Positions 9,822 to 21,951 of a stretch of 64,000 bases of DNA are shown here, piece by piece; the first letter of the stretch is position 1; each line of letters opens with the position of its first letter. Under the pieces are notes generated by a model. It did not search any database, was not told the origin of the DNA, and saw only the letters and a program-made list of their open reading frames with translations. The DNA lies in the NCBI GenBank assembly GCA_023525975.1, contig CM042040.1:54777486-54841485 (forward strand), given 5' to 3'. The position numbers and the translations under genes are program-made. This DNA comes from Smallanthus sonchifolius (Eukaryota > Streptophyta > Magnoliopsida > Asterales > Asteraceae).

Positions 9822-11646
9822 ATGGCTCGTACTTTTACCAGTGAGTTCAATCTACTGGCAATTACTGAACCGGAATGGAAGGGTGCTGCACTTCAATACA
9901 GGGAGATAGTTGATCTCTTAAACCGTTCAAAGATCAGTTATGCTATCTCGGCAGATCCGATAGTTTCAGTACCGTATCTGGAGCAGTTCTGGGACACAGC
10001 GGATCATGATTGCACGGTAACCCCTCACGTCATTCGGGCTATCGTTGCGGGTCGTGACATTGCCTTTTCTGAAGACACAATTCGAAGGGTCTTACAGTTC
10101 TGGGATCTCGCCACCGGCCCAACTGCCTATCCTGATTACTTTATGGATGGGTGTTGGAGGCAGCGTATGGGATACGTCGGTGTACGGGATTATTCATCTT
10201 ATAAGAAGATGTGGGTGCTAGATCAGTGGAGGTACTTTGCCTACGTTATGATCATGTGCATTTCTTCCAGGAAGGCGGGGAAGGATGCCATGGGACATGA
10301 TCTTGCAGCAACCATGGTTGGTTTATCTCTCAACAGGGGTTTCAACTTCTCAAGATACATCTACAAAGCCTTAACTGACCAGATCAATACGGCAGAGAGA
10401 TTTAGATTCCTGTTATACCCAAGATTTGTGCAACTATTAATCAATGATGCATTGCCAAAATTACCTGCTATTAGGGAGAGACTTCAAGTGAAGCGGGTGG
10501 CAAAGAGAGTCTTCTCACAGTTCTTAACGCCAGGCAGTGTAGAACCTACCCCTGAGCATACTCGATTCTTTGGCCACCTGATCAATGAAGCATATGTGGC
10601 CCCTGCTGACTTCAGATGGTATAGTGCCGAGTCTGAGCCAGAACTTAGTCAACACAGTGATGAACAACAGGAAGAAGAGGAAGTTGAATCTGAAGATGAA
10701 ATGTATGAAGAAAAAGGAGATGAAGAACATGAAGTTGGAGGTGCTGAAGATTCCGACTCTGAATCGAACGAGTCAGATTCCTCTGAGTCTGATGATGCAC
10801 CGTCTCAGGCACACCCAAGAAGACTGAAAAAGGTGACCCTTCCTGAGCCATCTTCCAAGAGAAAGTAACAAGATACTAGCAGTGAATACGAGCCCGATTC
10901 TGATTCGGACGCTGCTATACAGAGACGCAGAAGAGAAAGTATAAATAAGCAACGGGGGGATAGGCCGCAACAAGCTATCCTTCATGAGGTAGAAGTCAGT
11001 GCTTAGAGGCAAGCACATGTAACGGCCGCGAGTACTGATTCCACTTCTACCTCACCTTCACAACTGCTTTACAGGTGACAGCGGAGGAGGCCACGTGTAA
11101 CAACTGTTGTGGCTATCACTTCTATCATAGAGGAGGTTCCTGTGATAGTGTCCCTCCCTGTGCAATCTGTCCAAATGATGGTGACAACTCCTATTCTAAC
11201 CGAGTCTGTCACCATCACCCCTACCACCATCCAATCAACCACCATCCCTACCTCAATCCCCACAACCACTCTTCAACACATCAGTGAACCATTTCATGAG
11301 TTAGATTTTACTCATGGATTTGATTTCGATGAAATCTTCACCTTCCCAACTCATCAAGCAGAAGCATCGTCTTCCAGAGGACCTGATCCTCATGATACAT
11401 GGATCACTACCCTAGAAACTCAAATCGTGAGTCTTCTTGAGACGGTACGGAAATCAAGAGAAGAATCTGACAAGCAACAGGGCTAGATCAACTCTTTGAT
11501 TGATGAAGTGGTCGCGTTGAAGAAACAGCGGGCGGCTGATGAAAAGCAGTGGTTAGAACGTGACACTATGGTCAATCTGGTCTGTGATATGGCCACGACG
11601 CTTGCTGCTCAGGGGGAGAAGTTAAAGGAGCCGTTGGAGAAGCAAC
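9822..11646 (+). pseudogene. Cop-A1 extra ORF after pol, N-terminal and middle part
   Basis: The function is unknown. Starting ATGGCTCG at 9822, it encodes about 250 residues with a conserved core (REIVDLLNRSKISYAISADP, YLEQFWDTA, WRYFAYVMI, SSRKAGKD, FNFSRYIYKAL, FLLYPRFVQL), shared with the Cop-C extra ORF at 51856. A strongly acidic Glu/Ser/Asp-rich tract follows (about 10660-10800), then a Thr-rich linker and a heptad-like stretch near 11500-11640. In-frame stops lie at 10866-10868, 11004-11006, 11076-11078 and 11484-11486. Gyp-2 interrupts it after 11646, and the same frame resumes at 21952. No transmembrane segment was recognised, so an envelope role is not supported. Confidence 0.8.
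11642..11646 (+). repeat. Gyp-2 target-site duplication, left copy
   Basis: GCAAC directly before the LTR start, repeated at 21947-21951 directly after the other LTR. Confidence 0.97.
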
Positions 11647-12915
11647 TGTCACACCCCGACCGATGGCGGAATCATCGGGGCGGGACATGTAGACTGTTCA
11701 TAGCACATGGTTGACTAGATTGAAATATATTAAAGTCAAATTTCCATTACAAATAATCCAAGTACAAACCAAATTCAAACAAAGAAACATAAAACAACTC
11801 ATAGAATTCTTGATTTAAATTGCTAAGTCCAAATCCTATATTGAGCACGTCTTGAATCATTCTCACATATTAGGGCCTGAAACATGAATAAAATAAAGTC
11901 AACTAAAAAGTTGGTGAGTATAGCACAGTTGTATATAGATAGCATATAGTTGAAAACAAATCCTTTACAAAACATGATAAAATAAGGCATTTATGGGGAG
12001 CAGCTATTGTGTAATCAAGTACAACCAAACCTTTGTAACTAGTATGCAAATTGTGTTGTCGGTATCAATCACCTCCACTTGGGTGGGTTTGTCAGACTCA
12101 ATAGATCTATCATTGAAAACCGTCGGCTTGTATAGTTAATGATTGTACTTAAGCTTTCACAAAGATTAGCACAACTAGCACTCGGGCACAAAGCTCAAAT
12201 TTTGCACACATGTATGTAAAATAGGATTTTGCACTTGTGTTGTTTGTGTAAATGTAAGTGTGTAATGTGTATAAAGTTCATGTTCCACCCCAAAAGTGTA
12301 AAAGAGTAAAAAGGGGTTGTGAATACTCACTTGGTATGGAAGTGTAGCTAACAAAGAGTATAGATAAAATAAGAATCCTTGATACGCACGAGTTAACCTA
12401 GATAATAATATATATTGAATCAAATATGTGCACAAAGTTTAAGTCTAAAAATGAAGGTTGAATTTGTGTATAAAACTATTGATTTGTATTTAAAAGTATT
12501 GAATAACATATGTAAAGTTTTGAAGTAAATATTTTTGAAACATGTTGATTAAGGTGGGGAATTAAATAGTAAAATAGAATATTTATAAAATCATTGATTA
12601 TTAAAATAAAGTATGTGTTAAATGTAATTTAATAAATAAATAAATGTTTTTATTTAAAATGAAGAATAAATAATTTTTATTTATTTATTTATAAAGTATG
12701 TAACTTACAAATAAAATGTTTTAAATGAAAAGTTTAATAACAAATTTAATTTTTATAAACTTTTAATTAAATGATTTTCCATTTATTCCAAGATTAATTA
12801 TTTGATCCTTTCAAATACCTTTTTATAAAACTAACTATTTTTATTTAAAAACTTAATCTGGAATTTTTACAGATTAAAATAAAACAACAATAATTCTGAT
12901 CAAAGGTTCTGACCT

Positions 12916-13201
12916 AGACACGACCGTGCCTGGGAAGGACACGACCGCCATCGAACCACGGGCGTGACCGCGCTAGTCGGGACGCGACCGGGTTTGATCA
13001 AACAGAGGCCAACTTGGACAATTCACGAGGCACGACCGTGCCTTAGCTCGGCACGGTCGTGTCTATGATTCTTATACACAACAGAGATTAGCCCAGAGGG
13101 CATGACTAGGTCTGGACAGGAGGACACGACCGCGCTGCTAGTCGGCACGACCGCGTTTCATGAGGCACGGCCGCGCTAGATGATTAGCGCGACCGTGTCT
13201 C
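12916..13201. repeat. CACGACCGTGCC-word cluster 1 in Gyp-2 3' LTR
   Basis: A GC-rich, CpG-rich island in an AT-rich LTR. About ten variants of GGCACGACCGTGCC (a near-palindrome) are spaced irregularly, for example GACACGACCGTGCC, GGACGCGACCGGG and GGCACGGCCGCGC. It is repeated in the other LTR at 20674-20958. Confidence 0.85.
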
Positions 13202-13810
13202 TTCCAAGTCAGACACGAATTGAACAAATCTTGTATTTTAAATGATGGAATTGATAGGGCTTTTGATTATTGAGTTATTACGAGTCTTTTCATATAATTT
13301 TAATTGCATGTAAATCGTGTTTAAGTATAGATTCGATTAAATCATTTTTATTAAAATGAGAAATCCGGTTCAGGATGATTTCTATGATGGAAGCCCCAAT
13401 TAACAGAGGGCTTTTGTTATGAGGACTAAATCGACTAAGAAAAAGGTGATAATTACCTTGGAGAGTATCGGATTGATAGAAAGCGGTAGAAGAAAGTTCC
13501 GGCGTCGGTGATAACGGCTTCCGGCGACTTCGACTGCGATTCCGTCTGCTTCAACGGTTCCGTCGCTTCAGGAGAGATCGAATGGCGTGACGATGTTGCT
13601 GGATTAAGAGGGTTCTGATCGAATTGCTTGAGAGAGTTTTCTTGGAAAATATTTGAGAGAGAGTTCCTTGAGGTTCACAAATTCTTGTTAATTGGTCATA
13701 AAGAGGATGTTTTGGTAGTATTATTTCTTAGTTAATGGGAGCAAAACGTATAACGGATTCGAATTCGAACGATCGGGTGATTAAACTGCATTTACGTTTC
13801 AACTGTTACG

Positions 13811-13920
13811 CAGGCGCGACCGTGCCTAGGCACCGGGCGTGATCGTTCCAAAGCAAGTCGCGCGACCGTTTCAAAGCACTTGGTGCGACCGTGCTAGGAC
13901 GAAGCACGACCGTGCTAGAC
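13811..13920. repeat. CACGACCGTGCC-word cluster 2 in Gyp-2 3' LTR
   Basis: Five copies of the word GCGCGACCGTGCC and close variants. The partner cluster in the 5' LTR (21580-21710) has one extra copy of about 19-20 bases, so unit number changed after insertion. Confidence 0.85.
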
Positions 13921-14156
13921 TAGGATTTCTTGATATTTTTCAACTTTAGTCCTTGACTTTTCAGATTTGGAAAGTTTAATTAACATAGTTTCTTGTATAG
14001 CGTTTTAATTGTATATGATCGAGTAAGACTTGCGAATTTGTATAGAATCCTTGCATTTAATTTACGGTGAGAAAATATTAAGACAGTGCACGGGTATTGA
14101 GTTCGAAATACATTACATTGAATTGAAATATGAATACTAAAATCAGAAATGTTACA

Positions 14157-14168
14157 GTCTCCCCATGT
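14157..14168 (-). promoter_or_regulatory. Gyp-2 polypurine tract
   Basis: On the minus strand CATGGGGAGAC lies directly before the 3' LTR and 23 bases after the gag-pol stop codon. Confidence 0.9.
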
Positions 14169-14190
14169 TGAAAGAATTTCGTCCCGAAAT

Positions 14191-15762
14191 TTAGTTTGAG
14201 GAAGCGACGGCATCGGTAAAAAGATGAGGGTACTTGAGCTTCATTTGGTCTTCTCGTTCCCAAGTGAACTCAGGACCACGCTTAGATTCCCAATGAACTT
14301 TGACAATAGGAATGCGACTTCGCTTGAGTTGTTTGACTTCGCGATCCATAATTTCCACTGGCTTTTTAACGAAGTGCATTGTTTCATCAATGCGCACGTC
14401 GTCAAGCGGTATATGGAGATTTTCATCAGCGAGACACTTCTTCAGGTTAGATATATGAAATGTAGGATGCACATTGCCAAGAGATGGAGGTAACTCGAGC
14501 TTATAGGCCACTTTCCCAATCCTTTCAAGGATCTTGAATGGACCAACATAACGAGGTGCTAACTTGCCTTTCTTTCCAAAACGGATCACACCCTTCCACG
14601 GGGACACCTTAAGAAGAACAAGATCACCGATTTGGAATTCCAAGGGTTTTTGACGTTTGTCGGCATAACTCTTTTGCCGACTCCTCGCTACTCGAATATT
14701 GTCACGGATTTGAATAATCTTGTCGGATGTTTCTTGAATTAACTTGGGACCAGTGATTTGTGCTTCACCAATCTCGTTCCAACAAATAGGAGAACGACAC
14801 TTGCGACCATAGAGAGCTTCGAATGGAGCCAGGTTGATACTTGTGTGGTAGCTATTGTTGTAAGAAAACTCAATGAGGGATAGATGTGAATCCCAATTGC
14901 CACCAAAATCGATTACACAAGCTCTAAGCATGTCTTCAAGAGTTTGGATTGTTCGCTCGGTTTGACCATCAGTTTGCAGATGGCAAGCCGTGCTCAAATC
15001 CAATCGAGTACCAAGAGCCTTTTGGAGAGATTGCCAAAATCGAGAGGTGAACCGAGCGTCTCTATCGGATATTATGTTCACGGGAACACCATGACGGCTC
15101 AAAATTTCATCGATGTAAATTCGGGCTAATTTCTCCACTTTGAAGTCTTCGCGGATAGGCAAGAAATGAGCGGATTTAGTGAGACGATCAATGATCACCC
15201 AAATACTATCATATCCACTCGAGGTGCGAGGGATCTTGGTAATGAAATCCATAGCTATATTCTCCCATTTCCACACGGGAATTTCGGGTTGTTCGAGTAA
15301 ACCAGATGGACGTTGATGTTCGGCTTTGACTTTGGAACATGTTAAGCATTTTGCCACATAAAGAGCAATGTCTTTCTTTATACCGGGCCACCAATAAAGT
15401 TGGCGAAGATCTTGGTACATTTTATCCGCACCAGGATGAATAGAATAACGAGTCTTATGAGCCTCGTTCATGAGAAATGCACGGAGATCGTCGCGATCAG
15501 GAACCCAAATACGGTTCATGTAATAGAGTAAGCCATTGGGTTTTGATTCAAGAAGGAGTTCAACACCACATGACATTTCTTCGTACATGTTACCCTCGGT
15601 TACCGAGACGTGTTGAGCTTCTAAGATACGGGTTTGAATATCGGTTTGAATACGGGCACAATGGAGCATAACATGGTCCTTTCGACTCAAAGCATCGGCT
15701 ACAACATTCGCTTTGCCGGGATGGTAACGAATCTCGCAGTCGTAGTCGTTAAGGAGTTCGAC
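14191..15762 (-). pseudogene. pol: Gyp-2 pol: integrase and chromodomain
   Basis: This joins element DNA to the genome. After the RNase H end come the zinc-binding HHCC region (HPGADKMYQDLRQLYWWPG, CLTCSKVKAEHQRPSGLL), the catalytic core with DDE residues (MDFITKIP; ISDRDARF; GQTERTIQTLEDML) and the GPF-type C-terminal region (RYVGPFKILERIGKVAYKLEL, HPTFHISNLKKC). The end (EIMDREVKQLKRSRIP, VKVHWESKRGPEFTWERED) is a chromodomain, which in this family is thought to steer insertion into heterochromatin. The frame is open from 15762 to the stop at 14191 and continuous with the upstream part apart from the TGA at 15763-15765. Confidence 0.93.
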
Positions 15763-17319
15763 TCAACGTCGTTGCCTCATATTGAGTTCTTTTTGGTTGA
15801 AAATATGTTGAAGACTTTTGTGGTCGGTGAACACCACACATTTCGTGCCATATAGGTAATGTCTCCAAATCTTTAACGCGAATACGACCGCACCCAACTC
15901 GAGATCGTGCATCGCATAATTCTTCTCATGAACTTTGAGTTGCCTTGATGCATAAGCGATTACTTTGCCTCGTTGCATGAGAACACAACCAAGACCTTGG
16001 TTAGAAGCATCACAATAGACAACTAAATCATCATTTCCATCGGGGAGAGTCAATATAGGAGCATTGCACAACTTTTGCTTGAGGGTTTGGAAAGCTTCTT
16101 CTTGTTTCGGTCCCCACTCATAAGTCTTACCCTTGTGGGTCAAAGCGGTAAGAGGGACATCAATCTTTGAGAAGTTTGAGATGAAACGACGATAATAACC
16201 CGCAAGACCAAGAAATGAACGAACTTCGGTAGGAGTCTTCGGGGCATTCCAATTCTTAACCGCTTCGATTTTTGCAGGATCAACATGAATTCCCTTGTCA
16301 TTGACAATATGACCAAGAAATTGAACTTCCTTTAGCCAGAATTCACATTTGGAGAATTTAGCATATAGTTGTTCTTTTCTCAAGAGATCCAAAACCAGTC
16401 TAAGATGTTCTTCATGGTCGGCTTTAGTCTTGGAATAGATTAAGATATCGTCAATGAAGACGATCACGAATTTATCAAGGTATGGTTTGCACACACGATT
16501 CATGAGATCCATGAAAACTGCGGGTGCATTGGTTAGCCGGAAAGGCATAACCATGAACTCGTAATGACCATACCTTGTTCGGAAGGCAGTCTTGGGAATG
16601 TCATCTTCTTGAACACGGAGCTGATGATAACCGGATCGAAGATCAATCTTCGAGAAGCAAGTAGAACCTTGAAGTTGATCAAAGAGATCATGGATTCTAG
16701 GCAAAGGATAACGGTTCTTGATAGTAAGCTTATTGAGTTCGCGGTAGTCAATACACATGCGAAATGATCCATCCTTCTTCTTAACAAATAAGACGGGTGC
16801 ACCCCACGGTGAATGACTTGGGCGAATGAAACCTTTGTCGGAGAGCTCTTGAAGTTGACTTGCAAGCTCTTGCATTTCGGAAGGTGCAAGACGATAAGGA
16901 GCTCTAGCAACGGGGTTAGCTCCAGGTATAAGATCAATACGGAATTCTACTTGATGAACAGGAGGAAGACCGGATAAATCCTTAGGAAAAACTTCGGGAA
17001 AATCCCGAATGATCGGAATGTCTTGGATACTCTTCTCCTTGACATCCTTTTGAACAATATGAGCTAAGAAAGCAATGTACTTCTTTCGTAAGTACTTTTG
17101 AGCGGTAGTACACGACATCAACTTAAGTCCCTTGCAAGGCTTTTCACCAAAAACCCTTAAGGTTTCTCCCGATGGTAGCGGAATTCGGATACACTTTTCA
17201 AAGCAAATGACTTCGGCATGATGATTTGATAGCCAATCCATACCTATGATAATATCAAAGCTTCCTACTGGCATTGGAACAAGGTTGATTGGGAATGAAT
17301 GGTCATTTAGTTCTAAGGA
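15763..17319 (-). pseudogene. pol: Gyp-2 pol: protease end, reverse transcriptase and RNase H
   Basis: This copies element RNA into DNA. After GSFDIIIGMDWL (retropepsin C-terminal part) the gypsy RT blocks are complete: RMCIDYRELNKLTIKN, FSKIDLRSGYHQLR, the catalytic FIDDILIYSK, and LGHIVNDKGI, then RSFLGLAGYYRRFI. RNase H follows (VVYCDASNQGLGCVLMQ, ALKIWRHYLYG, VFTDHKSLQ). The segment ends at a TGA (15763-15765) in place of the tryptophan expected after MRQRR; the frame continues beyond it. The RT reads LTNAPAVF where LTNAPATF is usual. It lies in the same frame as gag, as expected for a chromovirus polyprotein. Confidence 0.93.
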
Positions 17320-18726
17320 TCAATCATAAATAATGGAGTCAATTGTAAGGGAGTCACCATTCGCTATTTCAACGGTGAAGGTTTTCTCTAATTGGGATCG
17401 TGTCTTTGCAAGTAAAGGCTCAAAATTAAGTGACACAAAACTTTTATCGGCACCGGTATCGAACAAAATGGAGGCATATTGACTATTAACAAGGAACGTA
17501 CCATTAACCACGTCGTTGTTGGCTTGAGCTTCGTTGGCGTTTATGTTGAACGCACGCCCACGAGCTCCAACTTGTCTAGCATTTGCAAGTCTTGGACATT
17601 GGTCACGAAAATGGTTCGGGTCACCACACTCATAGCAAGCATGCCCATTAGCAATGGCGGGAGCACCTTGATTAGCCACTTGGGGTACGGTTCGGTTTGG
17701 AGGGTTGACTTGGCCCGTAAGAGCTTTGGCCCTACAAACATTGATTGTATGACCATATCTCCCACAATGAGTACAAAGGCGACATGGGATAGTTTGAGGA
17801 TGATGATAATTGCAGGTGGCACAAAGAGGGTAGATCCCAACATATGGCTTTTTAGTCGGCGCTTGAACCATAGGTGCAGCTTGGTTGACGGGAACAGCAG
17901 GAGTAACCACAGCAAAATTTCTAACCTTCCTCTTTTTATTATTGTGAGAGGGCTCGGTTGTGGCTTCTTTGTTGTGAGTAGGAGGGGTTACGGTTTCAGA
18001 AACTTTCTTAGAACCCTTTTTGGTAAGAGTTCCAACTTTCACATGATTATCAGTTAAGGTAGCGGATAGACGAATAGCATCCTCCAGAGTAGCAGGATTT
18101 CTACCTAAGACAGTATCTTGGATTTGTCTTGGTAGCCCACCAATATACTTTTCGATACAACGGGACAAAGGAGTGACCATGTGGGGCACGAGAAGACTCA
18201 ACTCATGGAACCGAGTTGTATATGCTAAGCTTTCCCCACTATCTTGGGCAAGATCCCAAAATTCAGCTTCTAACTTTTTCACTTCATTTTGAGGGCAGAA
18301 CTCCTCGGTCATAAGCCTTTTGACCTCATCCCAAGGTAAGGCCATAGCTACATCAACACCCCTATTCCTCTTCTCCCCATTCCACCATGTAAGTGCCCGT
18401 TTTTGTAGGACACTGGTAGCATGACGAACACGGAGGTTGTCGGGACAGTCACTATTGAGAAAGGTATTCTCAATGCTTTCGGTACCAAAGAACTTGAGGG
18501 GATTGCACGAGTTGAAGTGCTTGAAGGTGCATTGAGATGGATTGTTACCACCATTTCCACCATTTCCACCATTATTACCACTATTGCTTCCATTTCCACC
18601 ATTGTTGCCATTGGTGGCACCATTGGCTTGGGTGAGTTGTGTCACCAATTGGGTAAGAATATCAGCAATGTCGGTGTTGGCGTTGGTTGCGGGAGCACGA
18701 CGAGGAGGCATTCTACAGATTTTCAC
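17320..18726 (-). pseudogene. gag: Gyp-2 gag and protease active site
   Basis: Capsid and nucleocapsid, then protease. The start MKICRMPPRR at 18726 was chosen because it follows the leader and matches Gyp-1. A Gly/Asn-rich low-complexity tract (about residues 35-60) precedes the gag core (VRHATSVLQKRALTWWNG, FCPQNEVKKLEAEFWDLA). Zinc knuckle CYECGDPNHFRDQC lies near residue 375 and the retropepsin active site LFDTGADKSFVS near residue 425. An in-frame TGA at 17320-17322 ends it; the same frame continues with protease. Only this stop and the one at 15763 separate the element from a full frame. Confidence 0.94.
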
Positions 18727-19387
18727 AAGACAAGAAAGATTGTAAGAACTTATGAGATTTGATAGGATTTAATAGAATGAGATAATAAAAATAGATATTC
18801 TTAGTTTGGATTGTACTCAAAAGTGACAAAATCACTTGAATACTATGGCACATTAAGGTTAATTAAACTTATATAATTTTTCAAGGAGACATGCTTTAGC
18901 CTATAAGTAAACACTCATCTCGGGGATTCCCAGGAAAGCATACGGGTCCCTCGGTTGATTGGGATTTATGCGAAATGCTTTCCTAGACAGAAAACCCAAA
19001 ATACAGGTGTCACCCTTCCAGATTGCATGTGTCCTCAAATAATTTAACAAGTTTAAAAACCTTAACGAAGAAATAAAAATTTTAGAGATTTTTTGCTTGA
19101 AGAATTTTTCCACATGCTAAGAAGGATAAAGTTAGAAGAGAAAATAGAAATATTATGAGGTTTTAGAATATAGGAAAGGATATTATTTATTTAATTATTA
19201 AGAATATCCTAATAAGTCATGGATTTAAAACACATAAGTCATCAAAATGATATAATAAGTAATCATACTAAGCATGTAACATATAACATGTAGCACATAG
19301 CACATAATCATGAAGCATAGCATAAGTGGTTGTCCTAAAGTTATAGTCTAGGTCAAGGTGTCTAATAACCTAATTCCCTATAACCAA
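18727..19387 (-). other. Gyp-2 leader
   Basis: Untranslated leader between the primer site and gag, homologous to the Gyp-1 leader. No other feature was seen. Confidence 0.75.
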
Positions 19388-19400
19388 GGCTCTGATACCA
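19388..19400 (-). promoter_or_regulatory. Gyp-2 primer-binding site (tRNA-iMet)
   Basis: Minus-strand TGGTATCAGAGCC, three bases inside the 5' LTR. Confidence 0.95.
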
Positions 19401-20673
19401 ATCTGTCACACCCCGACCGATGGCGGAATCATCGGGGCGGGACATGTAGACTGTTCATAGCACATGGTTGACTAGATTGAAATATATTAAAGTCAAATTT
19501 CCATTACAAATAATCCAAGTACAAACCAAATTCAAACAAAGAAACATAAAACAACTCATAGAATTCTTGATTTAAATTGCTAAGTCCAAATCCTATATTC
19601 AGCACGTCTTGAATCATTCTCACATATTAGGGCCTGAAACATGAATAAACTAAAGTCAACTAAAAATTTGGTGAGTATAACACAGTTGTATATAGATAGC
19701 ATATAGTTGAAAACAAATCCTTTACAAAACATGATAAAATAAGGCATTTATGGGGAGCAGCTATTGTGTAATCAAGTACAACCAAACCTTTGTAACTAGT
19801 ATGCAAATTGTGTTGTCGGTATCAATCACCTCCACTTGGGTGGGTTTGTCAGACTCAATAGATCTATCATTGAAAACCGTCGGCTTGTATAGTTAATGAT
19901 TACACATAAGTTTTCACAAAGATTAGCACAACTAGCACTCGGGCACAAAGCTCAAATTTTGCACACATGTATGTAAAATAGGATTTTGCACTTGTGTTGT
20001 TTGTGTAAATGTAAGTGTGTAATGTGTATAAAGTTCATGTTCCACCCCAAAAGTGTAAAAGAGTAAAAAGGGGTTGTGAATACTCACTTGGTATGGAAGT
20101 GTAGCTAACAAAGAGTATAGATAAAATAAGAATCCTTGATACGCACGAGTTAACCTAGATAATAATGTATATTGAATCAAATATGTGCACAAAGTTTAAG
20201 TCTAAAAATGAAGGTTGAATTTGTGTATAAAACTATTGATTTGTATTTAAAAGTATTGAATAACATATGTAAAGTTTTGAAGTAAATATTTTTGAAACAT
20301 GTTGATTAAGGTGGGGAATTAAATAGTAAAATAGAATATTTATAAAATCATTGATTATGAAAATAAAGTATGTGTTAAATGTAATTTAATAAATAAATAA
20401 ATGTTTTTATTTAAAATGAAGAATAAATAATTTTTATTTATTTATTTATAAAGTATGTAACTTACAAATAAAATGTTTTAAATGAAAAGTTTAATAACAA
20501 ATTTAATTTTTATAAACTTTTAATTAAATGATTTTCCATTTATTCCAAGATTAATTATTTGATCTTTTCAAATACCTTTTTATAAAACTAACTATTTTTA
20601 TTTAAAAACTTAATCTAGAATTTTTACAGATTAAAATAAAACAACAATAATTCTGATCAAAGGTTCTGACATA

Positions 20674-20958
20674 GACACGACCGTGCCTGGGAAGGACACG
20701 ACCGCGCTCGAACCACGGGCGCGACCGCGCTAGTCGGGACGCGACCGGGTTTGATCAAACAGAGGCCAACTTGGACAATTCACGAGGCACGACCGTGCCT
20801 TAGCTCGGCATGGTCGTGTCTATGATTCTTAGACACAACAGAGATCAGCCCAGATGGCATGACTAGGTCTGGACAGGAGGACACGACCGCGCTGCTAGTC
20901 GGCACGACCGCGTTTCATGAGGCACGGCCGCGCTAGATGATTAGCGCGACCGTGTCTC
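20674..20958. repeat. CACGACCGTGCC-word cluster 1 in Gyp-2 5' LTR
   Basis: Partner of 12916-13201, with a few substitutions, some of which restore or destroy the CGACCG core. Confidence 0.85.
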
Positions 20959-21579
20959 TTCCAAGTCAGACACGATATGAACAAATCTTGTATTTTAAAT
21001 GATGGAATTGATAAGGCTTTTGATTATTGAGTTATTACGAGTCTTTTCATATAATTTTAATTGCATGTAAATCGTGTTTAAGTATGGATTCGATTAAATC
21101 ATTTTTATTAAAATGAGAAATCCGGTTCAGGATGATTTCTATGATGGAAGCCCCAATTTACAGAGGGCTTTTGTTATGAGGACTAAATCGACTGAGAAAA
21201 AGGTGATAATTACCTTGGAGAGTATCGGATTAATAGAAAGCGGTAGAAGAAAGTTTCGGCGTCGGTGATAACGGCTTCCGGCGACTTCGACTGCGATTCC
21301 GACTGCGATTCCGTCTGGTTCAACGGTTCCGTAGCTTCAGGAGAGATCGAATGGCGTGACGATGTTGCTGGATAAAGAGGGTTCTGATCGAATTGCTTGA
21401 GAGAGTTTTCTTGGAAAATATTTGAGAGAGAGTTCCTTGAGGTTCACGAATTCTGGTTAATTGGTCGTAAAGAGGATGTTTTGGTAGTATTATTTCTTAG
21501 TTAATGGGAGCAAAACGTATAACGGATTCGAATTCGAACGATCGGGTGATTAAACTGCATTTACGTTTCAACTGTTACG

Positions 21580-21710
21580 CAGGCGCGACCGTGCCAAAAA
21601 TAGGCGCGACCGTGCCTAGGCACCGGGCGCGATCGTTCCAAAGCAAGTCGCGCGACCGTGCCAAAGCACTTGGCGCGACCGTGCTAGGAGGAAGCACGAC
21701 CGTGCTAGAC
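21580..21710. repeat. CACGACCGTGCC-word cluster 2 in Gyp-2 5' LTR
   Basis: Partner of 13811-13920, with six rather than five copies of the word. Confidence 0.85.
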
Positions 21711-21946
21711 TAGGATTTCTTGATATTTTTCAACTTTAGTCCTTGACTTTTCAGATTTGGAAAGTTTGATTAACATAGTTTCTTGTATAGCGTTTTAATT
21801 GTATATGATCGAGTAAGACTTGCGAATTTGTATAGAATCCTTGCATTTAATTTACGGTGAGAAAATATTAAGACAGTGCACGGGTATTGAGTTCGAAATA
21901 CATTACATTGAATTGAAATATGAATACTAAAATCAGAAATGTTACA

Positions 21947-21951
21947 GCAAC
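21947..21951 (+). repeat. Gyp-2 target-site duplication, right copy
   Basis: GCAAC, identical to 11642-11646. Confidence 0.97.

Larger units (their letters stand above)
11647..14156 (-). repeat. Gyp-2 3' LTR
   Basis: From TGTCACACCCCG to GAAATGTTACA on the + strand, TG...CA in either orientation. It carries two GC-rich clusters of the CACGACCGTGCC word. It starts with the same TGTCACACCC as Gyp-1, but most of the body differs. Confidence 0.97.
11647..21946 (-). mobile_element. Gyp-2: nearly complete Tekay-type Ty3/gypsy chromovirus (10.3 kb)
   Basis: A minus-strand element with both LTRs (11647-14156 and 19404-21946), primer site, one continuous gag-pol frame (18726 to 14191) with two nonsense codons, polypurine tract and a perfect GCAAC duplication. 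The two LTRs differ at few positions by eye, apart from small indels, so insertion is recent compared with its broken neighbours. It sits in the extra ORF of Cop-A1. Confidence 0.97.
19404..21946 (-). repeat. Gyp-2 5' LTR
   Basis: Pair of 11647-14156. Differences seen by eye are scattered substitutions, a 12-base tandem duplication near 21282-21306 (CGACTGCGATTC twice) and one extra palindrome unit near 21595-21615. Confidence 0.97.

Noticed and set aside
9572..9844. Open frame with repeated CVLAKYA-like residues before the extra ORF
   Set aside because: It is a read-through of the palindromes. Its frame differs from the extra ORF, which starts at 9822.
11075..11287. Histidine-rich open frame (HHPYHHPINHHPY)
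   Set aside because: An alternative frame of the Thr/Pro-rich part of the Cop-A1 extra ORF.
12175..12435. An 86-codon open frame in the Gyp-2 LTR, also present at 19932-20192
   Set aside because: It is identical in both places because LTRs are duplicates. It has low-complexity, AT-driven composition and no family resemblance, so I do not call a gene.
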